A stretch of DNA of 64,000 nucleotides, from contig CAKSEY010000005.1 in NCBI GenBank assembly GCA_934448295.1, positions 62,001 through 126,000 on the forward strand, written 5' to 3'. Within the stretch, counting starts at the first letter, position 1. The number at the start of each line of letters is the position of its first letter. Both the position numbers and the translations under genes were made by a program. A model generated the notes under the pieces. It ran no database searches. It saw only the letters and a program-made list of their open reading frames with translations, and was not told the DNA's origin. Below, piece by piece: positions 23,528 through 32,071 of the stretch. The stretch is from an uncultured Oscillospiraceae bacterium. GTDB taxonomy: Bacteria > Bacillota > Clostridia > Oscillospirales > Ruminococcaceae.

Positions 23528-25228
23528 TCATTTTGTAAGACTTCGCTCCTGCATGAGCTGAATATCCGGGTAGGCGGAAAGCTCCGGCTTTACGTCGGCG
23601 TGCTTAAAGGTGCGCGCACAGTAGTTTCGATAAATGCGCGTCACTGTTCCGGAAAGCGCCAGCAGCACCGGGAGATTCACCGCCGCCATGATACCGTTGA
23701 ACACGTCCGCAAGCCCCCATGCCGCAGAAATATCCACAAAAGCCCCGAGAACCGTGCACAGGATAAAAGCCGCCCTGAACGGCACAGCCGCGCGGCTTCC
23801 GAAAAGATACACCGCCGCCTGCGCCCCGAAAATGCTCCTGCCGGTGATGGTGGAGAACGCAAACAGCGCCATCGCCGCAGACAGAACCTTCCACGCCGCT
23901 CCGCCGAATACCGAAGCGAACGCCAGCGTCACAAGCTCCGCCCCGGTGACTTCCTCCAGCACCACGCCGCTTATCACCGGACGTCCGCAGCCGTCTGAAA
24001 GCGGCTCCCCGGAATCGCCGCGCGCCTGCACTCCGGTGAGCTTCATCACGTTGGAGCAGGTCACGCCGCCCGTGCCTACCCGCGCCGTAAAGCCCTGGCC
24101 GTAAGCCGTGCGGAAGCTGCAACGCTCCCCTTTCCCGGAGGTCAGAAGCTCCGCCCCGCCGCAGATAAGCCCGCTTTCCTCAGTCAGCCGGAAATACTGC
24201 GGCTGTAAGCTCACGTTATTGAAAACCTCGCTCATATCCGCCGCCCGGCAGGGGCTGGAAAGAAGTATCAGGGCGGTCATTGAACACATTACCAGCGTAT
24301 TGAAGCCCACCTCGATAACGCTCCACATTCCGTGAACGCACGGCTCCGGCTCGTCCGCCCCGGCATGTGCCGCAGCCGACGAACCAAGCCCCGCCTCGTT
24401 TGAGAACACTCCCCGGCGCACGCCCATGGAAAGCGCCTGCTTCACAAGATACCCTCCGATACCGCCAGCGACCGCATCCGGCGAGAAAGCCCCCCGGATT
24501 ATTACGTCAAAAAGCTCCGGCAGGCGCTGAAAATTCCTTGCCAGCACGAATACCGCCCCTGCGATATAAAGCCCGGACATCACCGGAACCACCTTTGATG
24601 TGAAGCTTCCGAGCCGCTTTACCCCGCCGAATATCACCGCCGCAGCAGCCCCGGCAAGCACTATCCCGGTGACCGCCTGCGGGATACCGAATCCCGAGCT
24701 CAGCGCGGACGCCGCGGAATTCATCTGCACAAGGCTGCCCATGCCAAATGCAGAAAGCACGCAGGCCCCCGCGTAGACCGCCGCCAGCGGTCTTGCCAGG
24801 AACGAACAGCGCGTTCTCTCCAGCCCGCCCCGGATATAATACATCGCTCCGCCGCGCCAGCCCTCCCGGGAGCTCCTGCGGTAATATGCGCCCAGCACGT
24901 TTTCTGCGAAACCCGTCATCATTCCCATGATAGCCGAGACCCACATCCAGAATACCGCTCCCGCCCCGCCGACGGTCAGCGCCGCCGCGACCCCGGTTAT
25001 GCTCCCGGTGCCGAGAGTTCCCGCCAGCGCTGAAAACATCGCCTGCATTGGGGATATCCCCTCGCCTTTTCCGGCTCTCCGGGAAAACACCGTTTCTTTC
25101 AGGCAGCGCCCTCCCCGGCGGAGCTGAAAAAAGCCTGTCCGGAATGAGAAAAAAGCTCCCGCCGCAAACATAAGCGCCATCATGGGAGCCCCCCAGAGTA
25201 CGCTGTTTATTTCCCCGATAAGCCCCAT
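23528..25228 (-). CDS. AGCS family amino acid:cation symporter with a large inserted loop
   Basis: Sodium-coupled alanine/glycine importer family (DagA/AlsT type). Hallmarks: ALAGTLGTGSITGVAAALTVGGAGAVFWMW (about 67-96), GFAENVLG and GVRRGVFSNEAGLGSSAAAHA (269-288). The family usually has 440-480 residues, but this protein has 566: residues about 326-428 form a Cys- and Gly-rich stretch between two membrane spans where other members have a short loop. Substrate is not certain. It is a single gene, and the 3' end approaches the divergent DUF1540 gene. Confidence 0.9.
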   Translation of the reverse strand: MGLIGEINSVLWGAPMMALMFAAGAFFSFRTGFFQLRRGGRCLKETVFSRRAGKGEGISPMQAMFSALAGTLGTGSITGVAAALTVGGAGAVFWMWVSAIMGMMTGFAENVLGAYYRRSSREGWRGGAMYYIRGGLERTRCSFLARPLAAVYAGACVLSAFGMGSLVQMNSAASALSSGFGIPQAVTGIVLAGAAAAVIFGGVKRLGSFTSKVVPVMSGLYIAGAVFVLARNFQRLPELFDVIIRGAFSPDAVAGGIGGYLVKQALSMGVRRGVFSNEAGLGSSAAAHAGADEPEPCVHGMWSVIEVGFNTLVMCSMTALILLSSPCRAADMSEVFNNVSLQPQYFRLTEESGLICGGAELLTSGKGERCSFRTAYGQGFTARVGTGGVTCSNVMKLTGVQARGDSGEPLSDGCGRPVISGVVLEEVTGAELVTLAFASVFGGAAWKVLSAAMALFAFSTITGRSIFGAQAAVYLFGSRAAVPFRAAFILCTVLGAFVDISAAWGLADVFNGIMAAVNLPVLLALSGTVTRIYRNYCARTFKHADVKPELSAYPDIQLMQERSLTK

Positions 25229-25347
25229 ATAACGCCCCTTTCAAAAAATTAACGTTTTTTTTACATTACCTATATTCCAATTTTCTGAAAAAAGTGGTAA
25301 AATAGAAGTAATAATAGTGTAAAATGCTGACACCCGGAGGTTCATTC

Positions 25348-26052
25348 ATGGAATTCCATTACAAGATCCTGGTTGTCGAGGATGATGACAGCCTGAGATG
25401 TTTCATTAACGGAATGCTGGAAAAAAGCGGATACGACGTTATAAATGCCAACACAGGCAGCGACGCGGAGATACTTGCAAGCTCCCACTGCCCGGATATG
25501 ATCATGCTTGATCTCGGGCTTCCCGACAAGGACGGAATGGAAGTCCTCACCAACATACGGAAATGGTCTTCCGCCCCGGTCATTGTCGTATCCTCCCGCC
25601 AGAGCGAGGGAAGCAAGGTCGCAGCCCTTGAAGCAGGCGCAGACGACTACATAGAAAAGCCCTTCGGTCATAATGAGCTTGTGGCAAGGGTGCGCGTGGC
25701 GCTCCGCCATGTCCGAAGCGGCGGCACAAATCAGTCGATCGCCTTCAACGGAAAATACTGCGTGGGCGAACTGGTAATCGACTACGAAAAATTCAAGGTT
25801 TTCGTAAACGGAAAGGACGCGGAGCTGACCCAGAACGAATACAGGCTGGTGGCGCTGCTTGGTCAGTATGCCGGAAGGGTGCTCCCCTATGACTTCATTA
25901 TCCAGAAAATGTGGGGGCCGAACGTCCGGGGCGACAACCAGATACTCCGCGTGAACATGACCAACATCCGCCGGAAAATCGAAAGCGATCCCTCGCACCC
26001 GCGCTATATTTTCACCGAGATCGGGGTGGGCTACCGCATGGCTGAGAAATAG
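25348..26052 (+). CDS. OmpR/KdpE-type response regulator (orphan)
   Basis: A 234-residue two-domain regulator. The receiver has the acidic pair VVEDDD, phospho-acceptor Asp in MIMLDLGLPDKDG, a conserved Ser in VSS and Lys in IEKPFG. The C-terminal winged helix reads LTQNEYRLVALLGQYAGRVL ... IGVGYRM. The ATG after GGAGGTTCATTC is chosen over an ATG 24 bases upstream that lacks a ribosome site. The sequence is nearest to KdpE-like regulators, but no histidine kinase or kdp genes are nearby. Its stop is 1 base from the stop of convergent yqfD. Confidence 0.9.
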   Translation: MEFHYKILVVEDDDSLRCFINGMLEKSGYDVINANTGSDAEILASSHCPDMIMLDLGLPDKDGMEVLTNIRKWSSAPVIVVSSRQSEGSKVAALEAGADDYIEKPFGHNELVARVRVALRHVRSGGTNQSIAFNGKYCVGELVIDYEKFKVFVNGKDAELTQNEYRLVALLGQYAGRVLPYDFIIQKMWGPNVRGDNQILRVNMTNIRRKIESDPSHPRYIFTEIGVGYRMAEK

Positions 26053-26053
26053 C

Positions 26054-27238
26054 CTAGTCTGTTTCTATCGCCCGCTCCTCGGCAATATTCCCGCGCAGGG
26101 TGTACACCGCTGTCAGCCTTATCCCATCATCCTCCGGGACCGCCGTTTCATCGCAGGAATATATCTCGTATTCCCCGTAGAAATTCTCCTCAAAATCCGC
26201 CTGGAGCCGCTCCAGCTCTGCAATACAGTCGTCCGCGCTGCGCGTTATGTCGTGCTGACGAAGCTTTGTGAACACTCCCCGGCGCAGCTTCAGCGGAATA
26301 TTGTGCCCGAAAAGTGTAAGCACCTCGGTTTCCTCGTGGTACACAGAATCCGGCACGGAAGCCTCCCCCCAGAAAAGCGGTATCTCGTCGTCCCCCGCCA
26401 CAAGCCAGCGGAATTCAGTCTGCTCGCCATCGGCGGTGCTCAGCGTTTCACTGTACGGCACGAAGAACTCACGGCTTTCGGTGAATTCCCCGATGATATC
26501 CGCCGAAGCGTGCTTCAGCGTGACGTTCCCGGCGCTGTCGGCGACCACCCCGCTAACCAGCAGTCCCCCCGCCGGAACTCCGCTGCCGGTCTCCGTCACG
26601 AGAGTTCCGTCACGCACCGTGTGTTCGACCACCTTTGCGTCCCGGACTGCCACAAGGTTGCAGGGGGTATTTTGGTCGAGTATATCCGGCTTGGGGGTGG
26701 CAAGCTCCAGCGTTGCGCTCACCCGGAATCCCTCGCAGGAAACGTCCGTCCAGGCGGCGTCCGGTATCTCCAGCATCATACGGCGCTCGGCGGACGCGGT
26801 GTTTAGCCCCCGGGTGGATTCCCCCTCCCTTATCCCACATTCCTCCAGTATCCTCATCACCTGGGAGCGCTGGGCGGGTGAAATTCCTCCGGTGCCATGC
26901 ACCTCTATATCCTGCACATGGCTGCTGCCCATTGATATTATAATAAGGAAAACCAGGAATCCAACGTAAAGTCCTGCTCTCCTGCTGTACCTCATCACAG
27001 AAAAATACAGTCCGCGGCGCTTTCCGGCTTTCAACCGGACGCCGCATTTTTGCGCCGTTTTCGATGTCAGCCAGTAATCCGCCGGGGAAACCGCGCCTGA
27101 TATAGTCCCGTCCCCGAAGCGGACTCCCCTCAGCACAATGCCCTGGCTGATAAGCTCGCTCGCCATCTTCTCGGGGAATCCGCCAAAACCGCTGAACTCC
27201 ACGCTTCCGTATGGCAGACCTTTTCTTTTCTTCGACAT
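26054..27238 (-). CDS. yqfD: Sporulation protein YqfD
   Basis: Stage IV-type sporulation membrane protein found in nearly all endospore formers. In 394 residues: N-terminal cytoplasmic part (about 1-85, with GGFPEKMASELISQGI and GDGTISGAVSPADY), a single membrane span (about 89-106), then a large extracytoplasmic domain (DIEVHGTGGISPAQRSQVMR onwards). The family is required for late sporulation in Bacillus; the molecular role is unclear. It begins 10 bases after yqfC, forming the usual pair. Confidence 0.92.
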   Translation of the reverse strand: MSKKRKGLPYGSVEFSGFGGFPEKMASELISQGIVLRGVRFGDGTISGAVSPADYWLTSKTAQKCGVRLKAGKRRGLYFSVMRYSRRAGLYVGFLVFLIIISMGSSHVQDIEVHGTGGISPAQRSQVMRILEECGIREGESTRGLNTASAERRMMLEIPDAAWTDVSCEGFRVSATLELATPKPDILDQNTPCNLVAVRDAKVVEHTVRDGTLVTETGSGVPAGGLLVSGVVADSAGNVTLKHASADIIGEFTESREFFVPYSETLSTADGEQTEFRWLVAGDDEIPLFWGEASVPDSVYHEETEVLTLFGHNIPLKLRRGVFTKLRQHDITRSADDCIAELERLQADFEENFYGEYEIYSCDETAVPEDDGIRLTAVYTLRGNIAEERAIETD

Positions 27239-27248
27239 TTCGCCCTCC

Positions 27249-27527
27249 TCAGAGCTCCATAAATGTCACGGAGCCTATTCTGCCGCATATGAATACACCG
27301 TCGCCGCCCATGCTCTCCAGCGTGAGCTCCTCGCCGCAGACCCGCACCAGCCTGCCGTTTCTGAGCCGCAGCACTATCTCGCCCGCCTTTTCCCGGCTGT
27401 CCGTGCAGCCCACCACGGCGGCGCAGTTCTCGGCGGAAAGACCTCCGTCCCTGATAGTTATCTGCATTCCGCTGTAAGGCAGGTCGCCGAGCTCCATGAG
27501 CCTTTTCCTTAATCCCAATAGCCACAC
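27249..27527 (-). CDS. yqfC: Sporulation protein YqfC (YabP/YqfC family)
   Basis: A 92-residue YabP/YqfC protein. The family pattern of short beta strands is visible: LPYSGMQITIRDGGLSAENC, then IVLRLRNGRLVRVCGEELTLESMGGDGVFICGRIGSVTF. It directly precedes yqfD, the standard arrangement. In Bacillus this pair is transcribed by the mother-cell factor SigE; no clear SigE promoter could be assigned here by eye. Next in most genomes come phoH and ybeY, but these are not in this window. Confidence 0.92.
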   Translation of the reverse strand: MWLLGLRKRLMELGDLPYSGMQITIRDGGLSAENCAAVVGCTDSREKAGEIVLRLRNGRLVRVCGEELTLESMGGDGVFICGRIGSVTFMEL

Positions 27528-27758
27528 CTCCGAACCAGGGACGCGGTGAATAACACCCGCACAATCAGCGCCCGGCTGAATGGAGCGGTCTCGTTTTATT
27601 CAGCTTTTCCCTACCTGTCCTTTCCAGAATATATGCCGCTTTGCTTTTTTATAGAACAACCCCAATTTTATGTAAATAAACTTCCAATAGTTGTTTCACA
27701 TATTTCGAATAAAGTGTGTATTATGTCAATCTGTACATGTTTCATGTGTGAATTTCAG

Positions 27759-27787
27759 TTGACATTTCGGAATAACTTTTGTATAAT
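27759..27787 (+). promoter_or_regulatory. Promoter of the chemoreceptor gene
   Basis: TTGACA (27759-27764), 17-base spacer, TATAAT (27782-27787). The segment 27528-27758 between yqfC and this promoter is AT-rich and shows no other feature. Confidence 0.85.
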
Positions 27788-27841
27788 ATATACAAGCAGG
27801 GTCTCCTGCGTAATTGCGAAGAGAAAGGACAAGGTTCAGCT

Positions 27842-29914
27842 GTGAAAACGAATACATTGAACAAAGAAAAAAAGCTGACGCTGATGTCGCGTCTCCAGAA
27901 GGAGAAGAAGAACAAGCCCCCGAAGGAGAAAAAAACAAAGACAGACAAGAAATCCGCAGCCCCGGCTGCAAAGAAGCCACTGTTTGCGAAATTCAATAAA
28001 GGAAAAACCAGGCGCAAAAAGAATCTCGGCATAGGCACAAAGCTGACTCTTATGTCATGCCTTTCTGCGGCAGTGGCGGCGATGCTTCTCGGCACGGTGG
28101 TCACCGTCGTGTTCATGAACTTCGTTTCTTCCCTGCAAACCAAAGAGGCTTCCACCGGCGTAAGCGTCCTTGAGGCTGAGATAACAAGCCAGGTGAACGA
28201 AATTTCCGACCTTGCGCAGCTCATTTCGGTCAGCGGAAACATGAGCCCCGCCATACTGGACGTAACCTGGCAGACCAACTCCAAATCCACCGACCAGCAC
28301 GCGGCATATGTGACCACTGAAACCGTTCAGTGGAAGAGCAGCTCCAGATACGAGCTTGATGACTCCATTGGTCAGAGAGCGCTAAACGGCAACCTTTCGG
28401 GAATTATCAACGTTAACGGCAAGCTCTGCGTGATCGCAAGCACCAAGGTCGGCAAGTTCGGGGCGCTGGTAATATACCGCGACCTGTCCGACCCCCAATA
28501 TGTGGACGAAGTAAAGGAAAAAACCGGCGCTGAACTCACGCTGTTCAATGAAAACACCCGCTACTCCACGACCCTCACCGACGGCGACGGCAACAGATTC
28601 ACCGGCACTGAAATGGACGCCGGTATCTGGGAGCAGATCCAGGGCGGCACTACATATTCAGGCAAAGCGACAATAAACGGCGCTTCCTACTATGTCAGCT
28701 ACAACCCGATGACCGATATCAACGGCAGCATTATCGGCGCGTTCTTTGCAGGCTACACAACCACCGAGGCAGACCAGAAGCTTGCCGCCGCGATCGTCAT
28801 TGCCGTTGTTGTGCTTGCGGTCATCAGCGCAATATCCTCCGCCGTTCTCTTCATTGTAATGAGGAAGATGGTAAAGCAGCCGGTTTCCGAGGTCGTGAAG
28901 ATATGCGACCAGCTTGCAAGCGGTTCGCTTGATTCAGAGGATTCTTCGTTCAAGTTCAGCGGCGACGAAATGGGCGAGATCGCAAGGGAGCTCACCCAGG
29001 CAAAGCACACGCTCAGTTCCTATGTAAAGGATATCTCAGAGGTGCTTTCACATATGGCGGTGGGAAATTTCGCCGCACAGCCCGGGCTTGAATACATCGG
29101 CAACTTTGAGGAGATAAACCACTCCTTCAGGAACATCAAGGATACCCTCAGCGGGATCATTGAGAACATCAATTCCTCTGCAAACGACGTAACGGCAGGC
29201 GCCCAGCAGATGTCGGACGGCTCGCAGCTTCTGGCGGAGGGCACGACCAAGCAGGCTACCGCCGTTGACGAGCTTTCCTCCACGGTAAACGAGATCTCTG
29301 TGAACGTTGCCCGCACCGCCGACAACGCGGCAAAGGCAAGCGAGTTTTCAAACACCTGCGCCGACCAGATCATCAAGCAGAGCCACGAAATGCAGAATAT
29401 GCTCGGCGCAATGAAGCAGATAGAGCAGCAGTCCGAGGCTATTTCCGACGTCATCAAGACTATCGAGGATATCGCATTCCAGACCAATATCCTGGCGCTC
29501 AACGCGGCGATAGAGGCGGCACGCGCAGGCGAAGCCGGAAAGGGCTTTGCAGTTGTCGCTGACGAGGTAAGGAACCTTGCCTCCAAGTCCGCTCAGTCTG
29601 CAAACAGCACCAGAGCGCTTATTTCAAGCACCATCGAGGCTGTTAACAACGGCTCGGATATCGCAAACAAGACAGCCGACACTATGAAGAAGGTAACGGA
29701 GCTGTCACAGCAGAGCGCACAGCTCGTTGCGGATATTTCCACTGCGGCAGAGCAGCAGGCTGACGCCGTTAAGCAGGTCACTGTCGGCATAGACCAGATT
29801 TCACAGGTTATTGCGACAAACTCCGCCACCGCCGAGGAATCCGCCGCTTCCTGCGAGGAGCTTTCCGCCCAGGCGAGGGTGCTCAAGGAGCAGATCGACA
29901 AGCTTGTGGTATGA
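27842..29914 (+). CDS. Methyl-accepting chemotaxis protein
   Basis: Transmembrane chemoreceptor of about 690 residues. Lys-rich cytoplasmic N-terminal extension (about 1-70, unusually long), membrane span (about 74-97), an extracellular single-Cache-like sensor (about 98-310, with GNLSGIINVNGKLCVIAS and GTTYSGKATINGASYYVSYNP), second span (about 318-345), HAMP, and the signalling tip FQTNILALNAAIEAARAGEAGKGFAVVADEVRNLA. The GTG start follows ACAAGG and lies past the promoter; an ATG 14 codons later is possible. Single gene; no cheAWY genes are nearby, so it must work with an array encoded elsewhere. Confidence 0.92.
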   Translation: MKTNTLNKEKKLTLMSRLQKEKKNKPPKEKKTKTDKKSAAPAAKKPLFAKFNKGKTRRKKNLGIGTKLTLMSCLSAAVAAMLLGTVVTVVFMNFVSSLQTKEASTGVSVLEAEITSQVNEISDLAQLISVSGNMSPAILDVTWQTNSKSTDQHAAYVTTETVQWKSSSRYELDDSIGQRALNGNLSGIINVNGKLCVIASTKVGKFGALVIYRDLSDPQYVDEVKEKTGAELTLFNENTRYSTTLTDGDGNRFTGTEMDAGIWEQIQGGTTYSGKATINGASYYVSYNPMTDINGSIIGAFFAGYTTTEADQKLAAAIVIAVVVLAVISAISSAVLFIVMRKMVKQPVSEVVKICDQLASGSLDSEDSSFKFSGDEMGEIARELTQAKHTLSSYVKDISEVLSHMAVGNFAAQPGLEYIGNFEEINHSFRNIKDTLSGIIENINSSANDVTAGAQQMSDGSQLLAEGTTKQATAVDELSSTVNEISVNVARTADNAAKASEFSNTCADQIIKQSHEMQNMLGAMKQIEQQSEAISDVIKTIEDIAFQTNILALNAAIEAARAGEAGKGFAVVADEVRNLASKSAQSANSTRALISSTIEAVNNGSDIANKTADTMKKVTELSQQSAQLVADISTAAEQQADAVKQVTVGIDQISQVIATNSATAEESAASCEELSAQARVLKEQIDKLVV

Positions 29915-29931
29915 TCCGGCACGATTCAATA

Positions 29932-29967
29932 AAAGCGGGAGAGCGTTTTGCTCCCCCGCTTTACTTT
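29932..29967 (+). terminator. Terminator of the chemoreceptor gene
   Basis: AAAGCGGG.GAGC, loop GTTTT, GCTC.CCCGCTTT, then ACTTTTTT. Confidence 0.88.
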
Positions 29968-30028
29968 TTTATTGGGATATGTTATAATAGGATTCAGGCA
30001 AAGCGCCAATAATAGAAAGGAACACGGA

Positions 30029-30604
30029 ATGAAAAAGCTATTGTGCCTTATTCTGGCGGCATTTATGGCGTTCGGGCTGACGGGGTGCGCAGGATCCAAC
30101 GAGCAACTGATATATGATGTGATATCACAGTTGGACGAGCTTGACGCGTCCGGCGAATCTCCGGATAACGCCAGAGCCGACTCGCTGCCAGAGCAGCAGG
30201 AATCTGCGGAAAGCGAGGAGCCTGCGGATACTCAGCAGTCCGCCGGGGAACCGCTCTTTGACGAAAACGGAAGCTACACCGCCCGCGACGACGTTGCACT
30301 GTATATCCACACCTACGGAAAGCTGCCGCAGAATTTCATCACCAAAAAGGAAGCGCAGGCGCTGGGCTGGAGCGGCGGTTCGCTGGAGCCCTACGCGCCC
30401 GGGAAATGCATAGGCGGCACCCGGTTCGGCAACTATGAGGGTCGGCTCCCTGAAAAGGACGGCAGGATCTACACGGAATGTGACATCGACACCCTCGGGC
30501 AGAGCAGCCGCGGGGCGAAGCGTATCGTGTTCTCAAACGACGGGCTGATCTACTACACGGAGGATCATTACTCCACATTCACACTGCTTTATGGAAAGGA
30601 ATAA
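30029..30604 (+). CDS. Barnase-type ribonuclease anchored as a lipoprotein
   Basis: A 191-residue secreted guanyl-specific ribonuclease. MKKLLCLILAAFMAFGLTGC is a lipoprotein signal with Cys20; an acidic/Gln-rich linker (about 40-75) leads to a barnase domain (about 82-190) of normal size. Catalytic residues align with barnase: Glu150 (YTECDID, as Glu73), Arg161 and Arg165 (as Arg83 and Arg87) and His180 (TEDHYSTFT, as His102). Most barnases are free secreted enzymes; the lipobox here would keep it on the cell surface. The barstar gene follows by 2 bases. Promoter probably TTTACT-17-TATAAT just upstream, within the preceding terminator tail. Confidence 0.93.
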   Translation: MKKLLCLILAAFMAFGLTGCAGSNEQLIYDVISQLDELDASGESPDNARADSLPEQQESAESEEPADTQQSAGEPLFDENGSYTARDDVALYIHTYGKLPQNFITKKEAQALGWSGGSLEPYAPGKCIGGTRFGNYEGRLPEKDGRIYTECDIDTLGQSSRGAKRIVFSNDGLIYYTEDHYSTFTLLYGKE

Positions 30605-30606
30605 CT

Positions 30607-30885
30607 ATGAACACACTTATCATTGACGCTGCAGCTATCGGCGGCATGGAACAGCTCCACGGGAGATTCTACGCCGCGTTTGAATTCCCCGAGTGCTACG
30701 GCGAGAACCTGGACGCGCTCTACGATTATCTCTGCGAAATCGTAAAGGAGGACTCCGAGATAAAGATACGCAACAGCTCAAAGCTGGAGCAGTCGCTTGG
30801 CGAAAAGGACGCGGCAGGACTCCGCAGGGTGCTTGCGGACGCTTCCCGCGAGAATCCGCATATCAAAGTGATCTACGAGGACTGA
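30607..30885 (+). CDS. Barstar-family ribonuclease inhibitor
   Basis: A 92-residue cytoplasmic inhibitor. The signature FPECYGENLDALYDYLCE matches the barstar helix that plugs the barnase active site, including the key Asp residues (Asp35/Asp39 in barstar numbering). It begins 2 bases after the barnase gene, with its ribosome site (GGAAAGGA) in the last codons of barnase, so inhibitor and enzyme are made together. This protects the cell before export of the nuclease. Confidence 0.95.
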   Translation: MNTLIIDAAAIGGMEQLHGRFYAAFEFPECYGENLDALYDYLCEIVKEDSEIKIRNSSKLEQSLGEKDAAGLRRVLADASRENPHIKVIYED

Positions 30886-30897
30886 TAAGGATAAAAG

Positions 30898-30927
30898 AAA
30901 TGCGCCCGCAAAGGCGCATTTTTTTAT
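30898..30927 (+). terminator. Terminator of barnase-barstar
   Basis: AAATGCGCC, CGCAAA, GGCGCATT followed by T residues. Confidence 0.92.
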
Positions 30928-30957
30928 AAAGTGAGTCATTTTTGCCGCATATCGCTA

Positions 30958-30986
30958 TTGCATTTTCCTTATGAGTATGGTACAAT
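30958..30986 (+). promoter_or_regulatory. Promoter of the WYL regulator gene
   Basis: TTGCAT (30958-30963), 17-base spacer, TACAAT (30981-30986), about 40 bases before the start codon. Confidence 0.75.
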
Positions 30987-31027
30987 ATGAGTATAAATCA
31001 GGACAGTTTACTGGAAAGGATCCGAAA

Positions 31028-32032
31028 ATGGCAAATGCAGAAAAGGAATTCAAGGAGCCGCTGAATCAGCGGGCAAGGCTGATTTTTCTGTACAGAATAC
31101 TTCTGGAATACACAAGCGCGGACTGCCCCATCTCCCGCGACAAGATCGAAGAAAAGCTCGCCGGATATGGGATCTTTGAGAGCAGAAAGGCATTCGCCGA
31201 GGACATAAAAGCCCTGAAAGCGGCCGGACTGGATATCCAGTCCACCAACGGCAGGAACGCCGGATACTTTGTCAGCAGCCGCGATTTCGAATTCGCCGAG
31301 CTGGAGCTTCTGGCGGACGCAGTGAGCGCTTCAAAATTCCTGACGGAAAAGCAGTCCAGGGATATCATCGGCAAGCTCGGCACGCTGTGCTCCCGCGAGG
31401 AAGCGAAGCAGCTACACAGAAACGTGCAGATTTTCGGCAGAAACGGGCAGCTATTGTATAACGTTGACAGGATCAACAGCGCCCTCAATGAAAAGAAAAA
31501 CAAGTACAAGATAAAGTTCAAGTACTTCACTTACGACGTGAACAAGCAGAAGGTCTATCACGGCGATTACCGGGTATGCAGCCCGTACGCGCTGGTCTGG
31601 GACAAGGACAGATACTACCTTGTCGCATGGAACGACTACCGCCAGTGCTACTCCAACTACCGCGTTGACCATATGGAGTATATCGAGCCGATCGACGAAC
31701 CAGCCCGCCCGCTTGACAAGGGCTTCGACATAATGCAGTACATCTCCGAGCACTTCTCAATGTTCAGCGGAGAGGCAGCCCCGGTGAAGCTCCGCTGCGA
31801 CAATTCCTTAGCCTCCGCGGTATTCGACAGGTTCGGCATGGATATCCGGCTCACTGAAAAGAATGAGTCTACGTTCTGCGTCAGCACCACCGTTGTTCCC
31901 TCGGGGCCGTTCTATGCATGGGTGTTCCAGTTCGATGGAAAGATAGAGATACTGGAATCCCCAAAGGTCAGGGACGAGTATATTTCCTGGCTGAAAAAAA
32001 CGCTGAAGCTTCATGGCATTACTTCATTGTGA
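31028..32032 (+). CDS. WYL domain transcriptional regulator
   Basis: A 334-residue regulator. The N-terminal helix-turn-helix region (about 12-80) is followed by a WYL domain, in which YRVCSPYALVWDKDRYYLVAWND holds the ligand-binding core, and by a C-terminal WCX-like extension. WYL domains sense small molecules or nucleic acid in bacterial regulators. The start at MANAEKEFKE is fixed by GGAAAGGATCCG; upstream codons of the frame lie in the promoter. No defence or DNA-damage gene is adjacent, so its target cannot be inferred. Confidence 0.9.
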   Translation: MANAEKEFKEPLNQRARLIFLYRILLEYTSADCPISRDKIEEKLAGYGIFESRKAFAEDIKALKAAGLDIQSTNGRNAGYFVSSRDFEFAELELLADAVSASKFLTEKQSRDIIGKLGTLCSREEAKQLHRNVQIFGRNGQLLYNVDRINSALNEKKNKYKIKFKYFTYDVNKQKVYHGDYRVCSPYALVWDKDRYYLVAWNDYRQCYSNYRVDHMEYIEPIDEPARPLDKGFDIMQYISEHFSMFSGEAAPVKLRCDNSLASAVFDRFGMDIRLTEKNESTFCVSTTVVPSGPFYAWVFQFDGKIEILESPKVRDEYISWLKKTLKLHGITSL

Positions 32033-32037
32033 ATAAA

Positions 32038-32062
32038 AAACAGGAGGGTTTCCGCCCTCCTG
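32038..32062. terminator. Bidirectional terminator
   Basis: AACAGGAGGG, TTTCC, G, CCCTCCTGTT stem flanked by A-rich and T-rich sequence, between the convergent WYL and ABC ATPase genes. Confidence 0.88.
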
Positions 32063-32071
32063 TTACTGTTA

